Assembly: GCF_001956585.1 (NCBI RefSeq)
Contig: NZ_MSRR01000004.1
Coordinates: 1 to 64,000, forward strand
Length of the DNA: 64,000 bases
Reading direction: 5' to 3'
Origin: Actinomyces naeslundii
GTDB lineage: Bacteria > Actinomycetota > Actinomycetes > Actinomycetales > Actinomycetaceae
Part shown: piece after piece, positions 51,657-60,189 of the stretch
How the letters are laid out: the number at the start of each line of letters is the position of its first letter
How positions within the stretch are numbered: position 1 is the stretch's first letter
The notes under the pieces: generated by a model
Told to the model about the DNA's origin: nothing
Database searches by the model: none
Seen by the model: only the letters and a program-made list of their open reading frames with translations
Made by a program: the position numbers and the translations under genes

Positions 51657-52235
51657 TCAGCCGCGCGGGACCACTCGCGCGGTGATGAGGCCGCACTCCA
51701 GGCAGCGCAGGGCATCGCGGAAGTCGTCGGGGTCGAAGGTGGTTCCCGGCGCCTCTCGCACGAGGGTCCAGTACTCCCCCGTCGAGTCCAGGACCGCGTA
51801 CCCGGTGTCGCGGAAGCCGGAGCGCTCGTAGAAGGAGAGCCGACGGCGTCGCTGCTCGGCGTTGTCGGCCTCGGCGATGACGGGCTCGATGTCCAGGACG
51901 ATGGCGCAGCCGGGGTGACGGCGCTCGAGCTCGGCCAGGAGGCGGGTGCCCACGCCGCGGCCGCGGGCAGCGTCGTCGACGGCGAGGTAGAAGAGGCAGA
52001 GCAGACGGGAGCCGGGGCGGCGCACGGTCCAGGTCAGGGCGACGGGGTCCGGCGAGGCCGCACGGGTCGGTCCGGCGGGCTGGTCCCACCAGGCGACGAG
52101 GTCGATGCCGCGCCGCAGGCTGAGCAGGTGGATGAGTGCCCAGGGAAGGCGCTCATCCTCGGGGAAGGCACGCAGGTAGAGGTCATGCGCCCAGCGGTTG
52201 GTTCCGCTGGCGAAGCGGACGCGGCGGGTTCTCAT
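51657..52235 (-). CDS. GNAT family N-acetyltransferase
   Basis: The 192-residue product has the GNAT acetyl-CoA motif (VDDAARGRGVGTRLLAELERR, the R-x-x-G-x-G signature) and the C-terminal YERSGFRDTGYAV. The acceptor substrate cannot be inferred. GGAAGAAG precedes ATG 52235. The last 20 residues contain two Cys close together (CLECG). Confidence 0.85.
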   Translation of the reverse strand: MRTRRVRFASGTNRWAHDLYLRAFPEDERLPWALIHLLSLRRGIDLVAWWDQPAGPTRAASPDPVALTWTVRRPGSRLLCLFYLAVDDAARGRGVGTRLLAELERRHPGCAIVLDIEPVIAEADNAEQRRRRLSFYERSGFRDTGYAVLDSTGEYWTLVREAPGTTFDPDDFRDALRCLECGLITARVVPRG

Positions 52236-52349
52236 CGGGCTTCTTCCTCTCCGTGTCGGTGACGACGCCCGTCCGGCACCGGCCGCGGGGACCGGTGCCG
52301 GACAGGTGATGCGATGTCGGCTGGGCCTGAGCCGTAGACCGTGCTCGGC

Positions 52350-53837
52350 TCAGTCGGCCAGGCGGTGGGCGACGCGCTCTGGAACGCGGTCCGCCTCGGG
52401 CTGGCCGATGAGGTCCTCGGGAACCTCGGTGGAGCGCGAGATCGCGGTCATGGCGTCGCGGGATACGACCTTGACGCGCTCGCGCTGCTTGGCGTCGCCT
52501 CCGGTCACGACGACCTCGCCGTAGTCCTCGCCGAGCTCACGCTCGTAGGCGTCCAGCAGCTCCCAGCCCTCCCAGTTGGTGAAGGGGATGCCACGGGACT
52601 CCAGCAGGGCGATGAGGGCGTCGTGGCCGACCTGGCTCTCGTCGTCGGTCTCGGCGTGCAGGAGGCCGGCGTTCGCGTCGGCAACGAGATTTGTGATCGT
52701 CTCCTGCGCGTCGGACTTGGTGGAGCCGATGAGGCCCACGGGGCCGCGGCGGATCCAGCCGGTGGCGTACAGGCCGGTCAGCGGTTTGCCGTCCTCGCCG
52801 AGCACGCGGCCGCCCTCGTTGGGGACGACGTGCCGCTCGGCGTCGAAGGGGAGGCCCTCGATGGCGCTGGAGGCGTATCCGACGGCGCGGTAGACGGCCT
52901 GGACGGGCCAGTCGCGGTACTCGCCGGTGCCGGTGACGTTGCCGTCTCCGGTCAAGCGGGTGCGCTCGGTACGCAGGCCGACGACGTGGCCGTCGTCGTC
53001 GGTGAGGACCTCGTGGGGGGCCGAGAAGAGATGGATGTGGATGCGGTGGGAGGCGGTGAGGTCCTCCGGCTCCTGCATCGCGTAGCCCTCGAGGGCCTTG
53101 ACGACCTGGCGCTGCTGGTTGGAGGCGGCCAGGGCCGCCTGGGAGCCCTCGTCGTACTCGAAGTCCTCCTCGTCGACGATGACGTCGACGTCGGCCTGCT
53201 TGCCGAGCTCGCGCAGCTCCAGCGGGGTGAACTTCACCTGGGCGGGGCCGCGGCGGCCGAAGACGTGCACGTCGGTGACCGGGGACTGCCGGAGGGTGGC
53301 GGCGACGTTCGCGGGGATCTCGGTGGTCATGAGGTCGTCAGCGTGCTTGGCCAGGACACGGGCGATGTCCAGGGCCACGTTGCCGACGCCGATGACGGCG
53401 ACCTCCTTGGCGCTCAGGTCCCAGGTGCGCGGGTGGTCGGGGTGACCGTCGTACCAGGAGACGAAGTCGGCACCGCCGTAGCACTCGGGGGCGTCGACGC
53501 CGGGGATGTCCAGAGGGGCGTCGGTGTCGGCGCCGGTGGAGAAGACGATGGCGTCGTAGTGCTCGTGGAGCTCGGCCACCGAGATGTCACGGCCGACCTC
53601 AACGTTGCCGATGAGGCGGATGTCCCCGCGCTGGAGGATCTTGTAGAGGGCCACGATGATCTGCTTGATGCGCGGGTGGTCGGGGGCAACGCCGTAGCGC
53701 ACCAGCCCGTAGGGCGCAGGAAGCCGCTCGAACAGGTCGATACAGACCTCCATGCCCGACTTCGAGAGGATGTCCGAGGCGTAGATGCCTGCGGGGCCTG
53801 CTCCGATGACGGCGACATTGAGAGGACGTGCGTTCAC
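52350..53837 (-). CDS. Ferredoxin/adrenodoxin-type NADP+ reductase (FprA-like)
   Basis: The 495-residue flavoprotein has the FAD motif VAVIGAGPAGIYASDIL at 8-24, FERLPAPYGLVRYGVAPDH typical of adrenodoxin reductase and FprA, the NADPH-binding VIGVGNVALDIARVL, and YATGWIRRGPVGLIGSTKSDA. It moves electrons between NADPH and ferredoxin. The C-terminal 40 residues are an extension beyond the usual 456. GTG 53837 begins the canonical N-terminus and has AGGAACGAAG upstream. Confidence 0.93.
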   Translation of the reverse strand: MNARPLNVAVIGAGPAGIYASDILSKSGMEVCIDLFERLPAPYGLVRYGVAPDHPRIKQIIVALYKILQRGDIRLIGNVEVGRDISVAELHEHYDAIVFSTGADTDAPLDIPGVDAPECYGGADFVSWYDGHPDHPRTWDLSAKEVAVIGVGNVALDIARVLAKHADDLMTTEIPANVAATLRQSPVTDVHVFGRRGPAQVKFTPLELRELGKQADVDVIVDEEDFEYDEGSQAALAASNQQRQVVKALEGYAMQEPEDLTASHRIHIHLFSAPHEVLTDDDGHVVGLRTERTRLTGDGNVTGTGEYRDWPVQAVYRAVGYASSAIEGLPFDAERHVVPNEGGRVLGEDGKPLTGLYATGWIRRGPVGLIGSTKSDAQETITNLVADANAGLLHAETDDESQVGHDALIALLESRGIPFTNWEGWELLDAYERELGEDYGEVVVTGGDAKQRERVKVVSRDAMTAISRSTEVPEDLIGQPEADRVPERVAHRLAD

Positions 53838-54108
53838 TGTTCTTCGTTCCTGATTCAGGGGACGTGGACGTGGTGCCTCGCGCCCGCAGCCATGACGGCC
53901 GGCTGGCCCGGACGTGGGACGAGAGCAACGACGGCGGGGCACCGCGGCACAGTCTATGGAGGAAGGGCGGCCCTCCCCCAGGGCGCGGGCAACATCGCCG
54001 CTTTGAGCCGCGTCACGTCGGAGAGGCATCGGCGGGACCGGGCGGTGAGTCCTCCACCGGGGAGCCGATCAGTACGGCACGGCCATGTCCGTCAGAGCAG
54101 ACGGGACG
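53838..54108. other. Intergenic region upstream of the reductase gene
   Basis: These 271 bases hold the promoter region of the reductase gene (minus) and the 3' flank of the OmpA-domain gene. I see no gene or strong repeat in it. Confidence 0.4.
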
Positions 54109-55695
54109 CTAGGCATTGACGACCGGGATATCGGTGAGGCGAGCAACAACTCGCTCTCTCGTATAAAGGTACTCACCTGCAGGCATATCAATCGTGATGC
54201 TGTCCTCGCCGACGTCGGGCCACACAACCGGGAGGGACTGGGAAGCCTCAGGATCAAGATCGTACACAAAACTATTCGCTAAAGGATATCTACTTCCATC
54301 GGAATACGCATAGTCGGCCTCCAGATGTCTCACCCCTCCGCTGAGGATGGTTATGCCACTCACGCCAAACACCCCAGACAGGCCACGCATCTCCATCATT
54401 CTTCCCGGCAAGGAGAAGGGAGCAACCGGCATGCTGACCTTATCGCTAGAGGTGACCACTACCGTTCCAACCAAGTAGTTACCGGCTCGAACCACATGGT
54501 CGATCACCATGTGCACGGTCTTACCGTCGATCTTCACATCAACACCCTCAGCTCCCTTGCCCACAGGGCCGGTGGCCTTTGGCATCGCGGTCGACGACGG
54601 CGCCGCACTCGCACTCGGCGGCGCACTGGCCTCGGAGGGCTTCGAGGGCGTCAGCGTGATCTCCACACGGCGATTGATCTGCCTGCGCTCGTCAGTGTCA
54701 TTCGGCACCCGCGGCGAGGACTCCCCCTTGCCCGAGACCGACTCCTTCCACTTGGACAGGTCCGTCAGCTTCTTGAGCCGATCCGACACCGCCCTGGCCC
54801 GCCGTTCCGACAGATCCTGGTTGTGCGCATCATCAGCCACATCATCAGTGTGCCCTGTGATCGTCAGATCCCCACCAGAGGGATACTTCTTGATCTGCTC
54901 CACCACACTCGCCAGCACACTGTCAGCCTGAGCCGACAGCTGATCGGAGTCGGTCGCGAACGTGACATCCCCAGCCACCGTTACCGTCGTCGACTTCTCA
55001 TCCTGCTTCGTATCCGACGAATCATCAGCAGCCAGCGACATGGTCTCGATCTTGAATGGCCCCGCCTCCGACTCGTCGAGCTTCGCCTTCGACACCACAT
55101 CCTTTACTGAGAAATCAGTCTCAGTGTCCTTCAGGACCGGAACTCCTGTAGCAATGCCCACATAAGGGAGGAGCAGATCCACGACGCCGACATCCTCGGG
55201 CGGCGCATGAAACACTGGGAATACTTCCAAAGGCTTATCTTTTTCAACACCATCATATAGATGACGTACTTCTTCGTCCAGTTCACGATACACCAAGCCC
55301 TTATCCAAAGATAGCATTCTGATCGCAACCATCGTCCCCGGGTGATACGCGGAGCCGAATGGCTGAGACAGGCCCACATTCTTTTTCGAGGTCGTCGATA
55401 ACACCAAGCGCACAACGGCATGCTTGCCGTTGACTGCGGCGGGACCCACCTCGACCGAGAGCGGAGCTCCTTGCCACTCCGCCTCCAGCATCACCCCACC
55501 ATGGGGGCCAGTCGCGGTCGCAGCAGCACGCGGGGACGCAGCGCCCGAGCTCTTCCCCGAGGAGGAGCCGCCCTTCGTGAGCACTCCGCAGCCTGCTAGG
55601 ACAGCCCCTGCACCGGCCAGGGCGGGCAGGGCCAGAACGCCACGTCGGGTCAGTCGGGCACAGGAATCAGGAGACAGCAGCGTAGAGGACGGCAT
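54109..55695 (-). CDS. OmpA-domain lipoprotein with Tat-like signal
   Basis: The 528-residue product begins with RLTRRGVLALPALAGAGAVLAGC, i.e. twin arginines, a hydrophobic core and a lipobox (positions about 14-36), so it is probably exported by Tat and lipid-anchored. A Ser/Ala linker follows, then a globular part, and at about 255-345 an OmpA/MotB peptidoglycan-binding domain: VTFATDSDQLSA, ITGHTDDVADDAHNQDLSERRARAV and DERRQINRRVEI, with the Asp and Arg that grip diaminopimelate-type peptidoglycan. A second globular region closes it. ATG 55695 has GAAAGG upstream; GTG 55725 is possible. Several stretches have lower GC content. OmpA domains are uncommon in Gram-positive lipoproteins. Confidence 0.85.
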   Translation of the reverse strand: MPSSTLLSPDSCARLTRRGVLALPALAGAGAVLAGCGVLTKGGSSSGKSSGAASPRAAATATGPHGGVMLEAEWQGAPLSVEVGPAAVNGKHAVVRLVLSTTSKKNVGLSQPFGSAYHPGTMVAIRMLSLDKGLVYRELDEEVRHLYDGVEKDKPLEVFPVFHAPPEDVGVVDLLLPYVGIATGVPVLKDTETDFSVKDVVSKAKLDESEAGPFKIETMSLAADDSSDTKQDEKSTTVTVAGDVTFATDSDQLSAQADSVLASVVEQIKKYPSGGDLTITGHTDDVADDAHNQDLSERRARAVSDRLKKLTDLSKWKESVSGKGESSPRVPNDTDERRQINRRVEITLTPSKPSEASAPPSASAAPSSTAMPKATGPVGKGAEGVDVKIDGKTVHMVIDHVVRAGNYLVGTVVVTSSDKVSMPVAPFSLPGRMMEMRGLSGVFGVSGITILSGGVRHLEADYAYSDGSRYPLANSFVYDLDPEASQSLPVVWPDVGEDSITIDMPAGEYLYTRERVVARLTDIPVVNA

Positions 55696-55762
55696 GTCGG
55701 GGACCTTTCGGCGCATCGGGAACACGTGCCTGGAACCCTATTCGCCGCTGTCCACGGCCCAC

Positions 55763-55814
55763 GATGGGGAGGTACCCGTCCCTCCCCATCAGCTCCCCAT
55801 CTCCCCATGGGGAG
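55763..55814 (-). terminator. Hairpin and adjacent palindrome downstream of the polyprenyl synthase gene
   Basis: GATGGGGAGG (55763-55772) pairs with CCTCCCCATC (55781-55790), a perfect 10-bp stem. Beside it CTCCCCATGGGGAG (55801-55814) is a perfect 14-base palindrome. CTCCCCAT occurs three times in 27 bases. They lie 45-96 bases past the stop at 55859. Confidence 0.65.
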
Positions 55815-55858
55815 TCTATGGGTAGTTGCGAGGCCTCGTCAGTCCTCGGACCGGTCTG

Positions 55859-56965
55859 TCAGGCGGCCCGGTCCACGAGGATGCGGGCGAAGTCCTCCAT
55901 GGCGGCGCGTACCTGCGCCACCCGCTCACCGGCGTCGGCCAGTGCGGCCACGGCGTCATCGCCCTCGATCCCGGCCTCGGCCAGACGCTGCCGGGTCCCG
56001 TCAAGAACGGCCTCCTCCAGGCCTTCCAGACCCTCGACCGCCTCGGCGGCCCAGGCCATGGCCATCTCGCGGGTACGGGCCAGGACCGGGTGCTCCCGCA
56101 GGCGGGCGACGACGTCGGCAAGGAAGGCGTCGTCGGACAGGTCACCGGTGGACAGGCGCGAGAGGATCGCCTGGCCCGCAGCGTCGAGCTCACCGGCCGC
56201 CAGGGCCTTGCGCAGAAGGAGGACCGGCATGGTGTCCACGCCCTCGCGCAGGTCGGTGCCGGGGGTCTTGCCGGTGGTGGCCGAGTCGCTCATGAGGTCG
56301 ATGACGTCGTCGGCCAGCTGGAAGGCCACGCCGATCTTCTCGCCGAACTCCTCGACGATCCGCTCGGTGCGTGCCCCGGCACCGGTGAGCATCGCCCCGT
56401 AACGGGCGGACACCGCGATGAGGGAGCCGGTCTTGTCCGCCAGGACCTGGATGTAGTGGTCCACCGGGTCCATGCGCGATGGGCGCGGCAGGGTCTCGTG
56501 AAGCTGGCCCATACACAGGCGCTCGAAGGTCTTGGCGTGGGCCATGACGGCCTCCGGGCCGAGCGCCGCCACCAGCTGGGAGGCGCGGGCCACGAGGACG
56601 TCGCCGGTGAGGATGGCGGCGGAGTTGCCCCAGACGATCTGAGCGCTCGGGGCGCCGCGGCGCAGCGGAGCCTCATCCATGACGTCGTCGTGGTAGAGCG
56701 TGGCGATATGAGTCAGCTCCACGGCCACGCCCGCGTCGCGGATCTGCTCGCCGGTGGCCAGGGCGGGGTCACCGAGCTGGGCGGTCAGCAGGGCCAGGAC
56801 CGGGCGCAGGCGCTTTCCCCCGGCCTCGGCCAGGTGCGAGGTCGGCGGGTTGATGGTCTCGTCGGCGCTGGTGACCACCTCCATGAGGCGGTCCTCGATG
56901 GCCTGGAGGGCGGGGACGATGCGCGACTCCAGCTGGGGCGCGCTCAGCGGCAGTGATCCGATCAC
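55859..56965 (-). CDS. Polyprenyl diphosphate synthase (GrcC/IspB-like)
   Basis: The 368-residue trans-prenyltransferase has both aspartate-rich motifs: DDVMD at 93-97 and DDVID at about 224-228, plus GGKRLRP and KTGSLIAVSARYGAML. The small residues before the first motif suit a long-chain product, as for a menaquinone side chain. Its start overlaps the nuoN stop by four bases (ATGA), so it belongs to the nuo operon, a common actinobacterial arrangement linking quinone side-chain synthesis to complex I. Confidence 0.93.
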   Translation of the reverse strand: MIGSLPLSAPQLESRIVPALQAIEDRLMEVVTSADETINPPTSHLAEAGGKRLRPVLALLTAQLGDPALATGEQIRDAGVAVELTHIATLYHDDVMDEAPLRRGAPSAQIVWGNSAAILTGDVLVARASQLVAALGPEAVMAHAKTFERLCMGQLHETLPRPSRMDPVDHYIQVLADKTGSLIAVSARYGAMLTGAGARTERIVEEFGEKIGVAFQLADDVIDLMSDSATTGKTPGTDLREGVDTMPVLLLRKALAAGELDAAGQAILSRLSTGDLSDDAFLADVVARLREHPVLARTREMAMAWAAEAVEGLEGLEEAVLDGTRQRLAEAGIEGDDAVAALADAGERVAQVRAAMEDFARILVDRAA

Positions 56966-58575
56966 GGAAGGAGCATAGCCGTCCGGTCGAACAGGTCGAA
57001 GGCGGCCTGCGGCAGAATCCCCAGGCCGATTGTGGCTATGACCGCAACGCCGACCGCCAGGGCGATCGGGCCGTTGCTGGCCACGACCACGGAGCGCTCG
57101 CCGTCGGGCTCATGGAAGAACATGAGGACGATGAGCCGCATGTAGAAGAAGGCGGTCACGGCCGAGCACACGACGGCGAGGACGACGAAGGGCACCCCGT
57201 TGCCGCTCAGGCCGGTGGCGAAGAGCCGGAACTTCGCCATGAAGCCGGCCGTCAGGGGCACGCCGGCGAAGGACAGCAGGAAGACGGTCATGGCGCCGGC
57301 CGCCCAGGGGCTGCGACGTCCCAGGCCCTTGAAGGCCTCCAGATCGCCGTCCTCGCCGCCCACCGAGCCGCCCCGGTTAGAGCGCACCAGGGTGATGATG
57401 GCGAAGGCTCCCACGGTGGCGATCCCGTAGGTCAGGGCGTAGAAGCTGAGCGCGGAGATCGCCGCCTTGGAGTAGGCCAGGATCCCGATGAGCATGAATC
57501 CGGCGTGGGCGATGGCGGAGTAGGCGAGCATGCGCTTGACGTCGCGCTGGACCACGCCGACGACGGTGCCCACGAGCATGGTCAGCGCCACCACGGCCCA
57601 CAGGGCGGGAGCCAGGTCCCAGCCCATGGCACCGGCGATGACATAGTAGAAGCGCACGAGGGCCAGGAAGGCGGCGGCCTTGACGCCGGCGGCCATGAAG
57701 CCGGTGACCGGGGTGGGAGCGCCCTGGTAGACGTCCGGGCTCCAGGCGTGGAAGGGCACGGCCGCCACCTTGAACAGCAGACCCACGATCACGAGCATGA
57801 GGCCTGCCAGAATGAGCCAGTCCTGGCCCTGTACGGTGCGTACGGCGGTGCCGATGCTCCGGTAGTCAACGGCACCGGCCACCCCGTAGAGCAGGGCGGA
57901 TCCCATGAGGAGGAAGGCGGAGGCGAAGGCGCCCAGTACGAAGTACTTCAGTGCCGCCTCCTGGCTGAGCAGCCGGCGGTGGCGGGCGGTGGCCGCCAGG
58001 ATGTACAGCGGCAGCGAGATCATCTCCAGGATGACGAACAGCGTGATGAGGTCGCTGCTGGCTCCGAAGAGCATCATGCCACCCAGGGAGAACAGGGTCA
58101 GGGGGAAGACCTCGGTGGTGGTCCACCCGGCCAGAAGGGACTCGGTCTCCTCGGCGCTGCCCGGCCGATCGGCGGCCTGGGCCGCGAAGGCGCCGTCACC
58201 GACGGCGGTGCGGTCGGCCATCACCAGGACGGCCAGAAACCCGATGACCAGGAGAACGCCCTGGGCGGCGATGGAGAAGGGGTCCTCGGTCAGGCCCGCC
58301 GACATGCGAGCGCCCGGGAGGAAGCCCTCGGGCAGCTGGAACTGAGGATCGGCCGCGGCGGCGGCCCCGGCGGCCTTGACCTCGCCCCAGCGCAGGAAGA
58401 GGGAGACACCGGAGGCCAGAATGGCCACGAGGCTCAGCGCAGCCTGCAAGGTCAGGCGGGCGGGGCGGGCGATGAATGCCTCCACGAGGACACCCAGGAC
58501 GCCGGCGCCCAGGATGATGAGTACCGGTGTCAGGGCGTCCCAGTTGACGATCGGGGCAGTGGCTGAGGGGCTCAC
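56962..58575 (-). CDS. nuoN: NADH-quinone oxidoreductase subunit N
   Basis: The 537-residue membrane protein has about 14 helices and the proton-antiporter pattern of NuoN (LFKVAAVPFHAWSPDVYQGA, with the conserved Lys and the PTPVTGFMA loop). It is one of three antiporter-like subunits that translocate protons in complex I. GTG 58575 overlaps the nuoM stop as GTGA. Length is slightly more than usual because of a charged loop near 120-150. Confidence 0.95.
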   Translation of the reverse strand: MSPSATAPIVNWDALTPVLIILGAGVLGVLVEAFIARPARLTLQAALSLVAILASGVSLFLRWGEVKAAGAAAAADPQFQLPEGFLPGARMSAGLTEDPFSIAAQGVLLVIGFLAVLVMADRTAVGDGAFAAQAADRPGSAEETESLLAGWTTTEVFPLTLFSLGGMMLFGASSDLITLFVILEMISLPLYILAATARHRRLLSQEAALKYFVLGAFASAFLLMGSALLYGVAGAVDYRSIGTAVRTVQGQDWLILAGLMLVIVGLLFKVAAVPFHAWSPDVYQGAPTPVTGFMAAGVKAAAFLALVRFYYVIAGAMGWDLAPALWAVVALTMLVGTVVGVVQRDVKRMLAYSAIAHAGFMLIGILAYSKAAISALSFYALTYGIATVGAFAIITLVRSNRGGSVGGEDGDLEAFKGLGRRSPWAAGAMTVFLLSFAGVPLTAGFMAKFRLFATGLSGNGVPFVVLAVVCSAVTAFFYMRLIVLMFFHEPDGERSVVVASNGPIALAVGVAVIATIGLGILPQAAFDLFDRTAMLLP

Positions 58576-60176
58576 TTGGTGTTCCCTTCCGTAGCGGTGG
58601 AGGCGGCGGGCGCATCAGTCGCACCGTCGGCATCGGAGCTGTCACCGGGGACGACGGCGGAGGCGGCGGCCTGCGGGGCCCGGCTCACCGTGAGCGTGAC
58701 CTGCCGGGCGACGTCGTCAAGCGCATGAGTGAGTACGGCCGGGGCCAGCCCGAGCGCGAGCATCGCGGCGACGATGGGGACCACGACGAGTCGCTCGCGC
58801 CCGTCGAGGTCGGGGCTGCCCACGCGCTCGGGCGCAGGCGCTCCGGTGAAGACCCGCTGGTAGGGCAGCAGCATGTAGACGGCGGCGATGACGACGCCGA
58901 CGACGGCCGCGGCGCCCAAGGCCAGCGAGACCGAGAAGGTGCCGGTGAGCACCATCCACTCGGGCACGAAGCCGCTCAGGCCCGGCAGGGCGATGGAGGC
59001 CAGGCCGCACACGAGGAAGGTGCCGGCCACCAGCGGCATGACCCGGGCGATGCCGCCGAGCTCGCTGATGGCGACCGTCCCGGTGCGCCGGGCCATGAAG
59101 CCGGTGACCAGGTACAGGCCGGCGATGGACAGCCCGTGGGCCACCATGTAGACCATGGCGCCGTTGGCGGCCACCTGGTTGCCGATGAAGATCCCCAGGA
59201 CCATGAAGCCGAAGTGGCTCACGGAGGTGTAGGAGATGAGCCGGTAGAGGTTGTCCTGGGCGATGGCGGCCAGGCCGCCGTAGATGATGGAGACGACCGC
59301 CAGAACCAGGATCACCGGGGCGGCCCAGCGGGAGGCCTCCGGGAAGATCGGCAGGACCAGGGTGATCATGCCGAAGGTGCCGATCTTGTCCAGGATGCCG
59401 ATGAGCAGCACCGAGGTGCCGGGGGTGGCCTGCTCAGCGGTGTCGGGCAGCCAGGTGTGGACCGGGACCAGGGGCGCCTTGATGGCGAAGGCGATGAAGA
59501 AGGTCAGGAAGATCCAGTGCCCGGCGGACGTGGAGACGTGCAGGTTGGCGGCCACCGAGTCGATGAGGAAGCTGGGGGCACCGTCCTTCATGGAGTGCAG
59601 GTAGACCGCGATGACGCCGATGAGCATGATGAGCCCGCCGGCCAGTGAGTACAGAAGGAACTTCAGAGCGGCGCGCTGGCGATTCTCCCCACCGAAGCAC
59701 CCGATGAGGAAGTACACCGGGATGAGCATCGCCTCGAAACACAGGTAGAACAGCAGCAGGTCACGGGCCGAGAAGATGACGACGACGAAGAACTCCAGGG
59801 CCAGGACGAGCCCGGTGAACAGCCCCTGCCGGTCGGCGGGGACCTCGCCCCAGGAGGCGAGCAGGACCAGGGGCGTGACGAAGGCGGCCAGGAGGACCAT
59901 GGCCAGACCCAGGCCGTTGACGCCCAGGGCCCAGGAGGCGCCGATGGCGGGGATCCACGCGCGGGTGTGAGCCAGCTGGACGACGCCGGCGTCGCCGAGG
60001 TCGAAGGCGCTCAGCGCCCACAGGCCCAGAGCGAGGACGGCCAGGGAGAACACGACGCCCACGGCGCGGGCGTGGAGCCGGCGCAGCGGTGGGACCAGCC
60101 ACAGCAAGAGCGCCCCGGCCAGTGGCACGATCGCCATGACGGTCAGGACGGGCAGCGATGCGGGAAGAGTCGGCAT
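58572..60176 (-). CDS. nuoM: NADH-quinone oxidoreductase subunit M
   Basis: The 534-residue protein has 14 membrane segments, with AFAIKAPLVPVHTWLPDTAEQ carrying the conserved Lys, and EAMLIPVYFLIG with the conserved Glu on helix 5. The C-terminal 40 residues are an Ala/Ser/Asp-rich tail. ATG 60176 follows the nuoL stop by 13 bases. Confidence 0.95.
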   Translation of the reverse strand: MPTLPASLPVLTVMAIVPLAGALLLWLVPPLRRLHARAVGVVFSLAVLALGLWALSAFDLGDAGVVQLAHTRAWIPAIGASWALGVNGLGLAMVLLAAFVTPLVLLASWGEVPADRQGLFTGLVLALEFFVVVIFSARDLLLFYLCFEAMLIPVYFLIGCFGGENRQRAALKFLLYSLAGGLIMLIGVIAVYLHSMKDGAPSFLIDSVAANLHVSTSAGHWIFLTFFIAFAIKAPLVPVHTWLPDTAEQATPGTSVLLIGILDKIGTFGMITLVLPIFPEASRWAAPVILVLAVVSIIYGGLAAIAQDNLYRLISYTSVSHFGFMVLGIFIGNQVAANGAMVYMVAHGLSIAGLYLVTGFMARRTGTVAISELGGIARVMPLVAGTFLVCGLASIALPGLSGFVPEWMVLTGTFSVSLALGAAAVVGVVIAAVYMLLPYQRVFTGAPAPERVGSPDLDGRERLVVVPIVAAMLALGLAPAVLTHALDDVARQVTLTVSRAPQAAASAVVPGDSSDADGATDAPAASTATEGNTK

Positions 60177-60189
60177 GTGTCGTGTCCTC

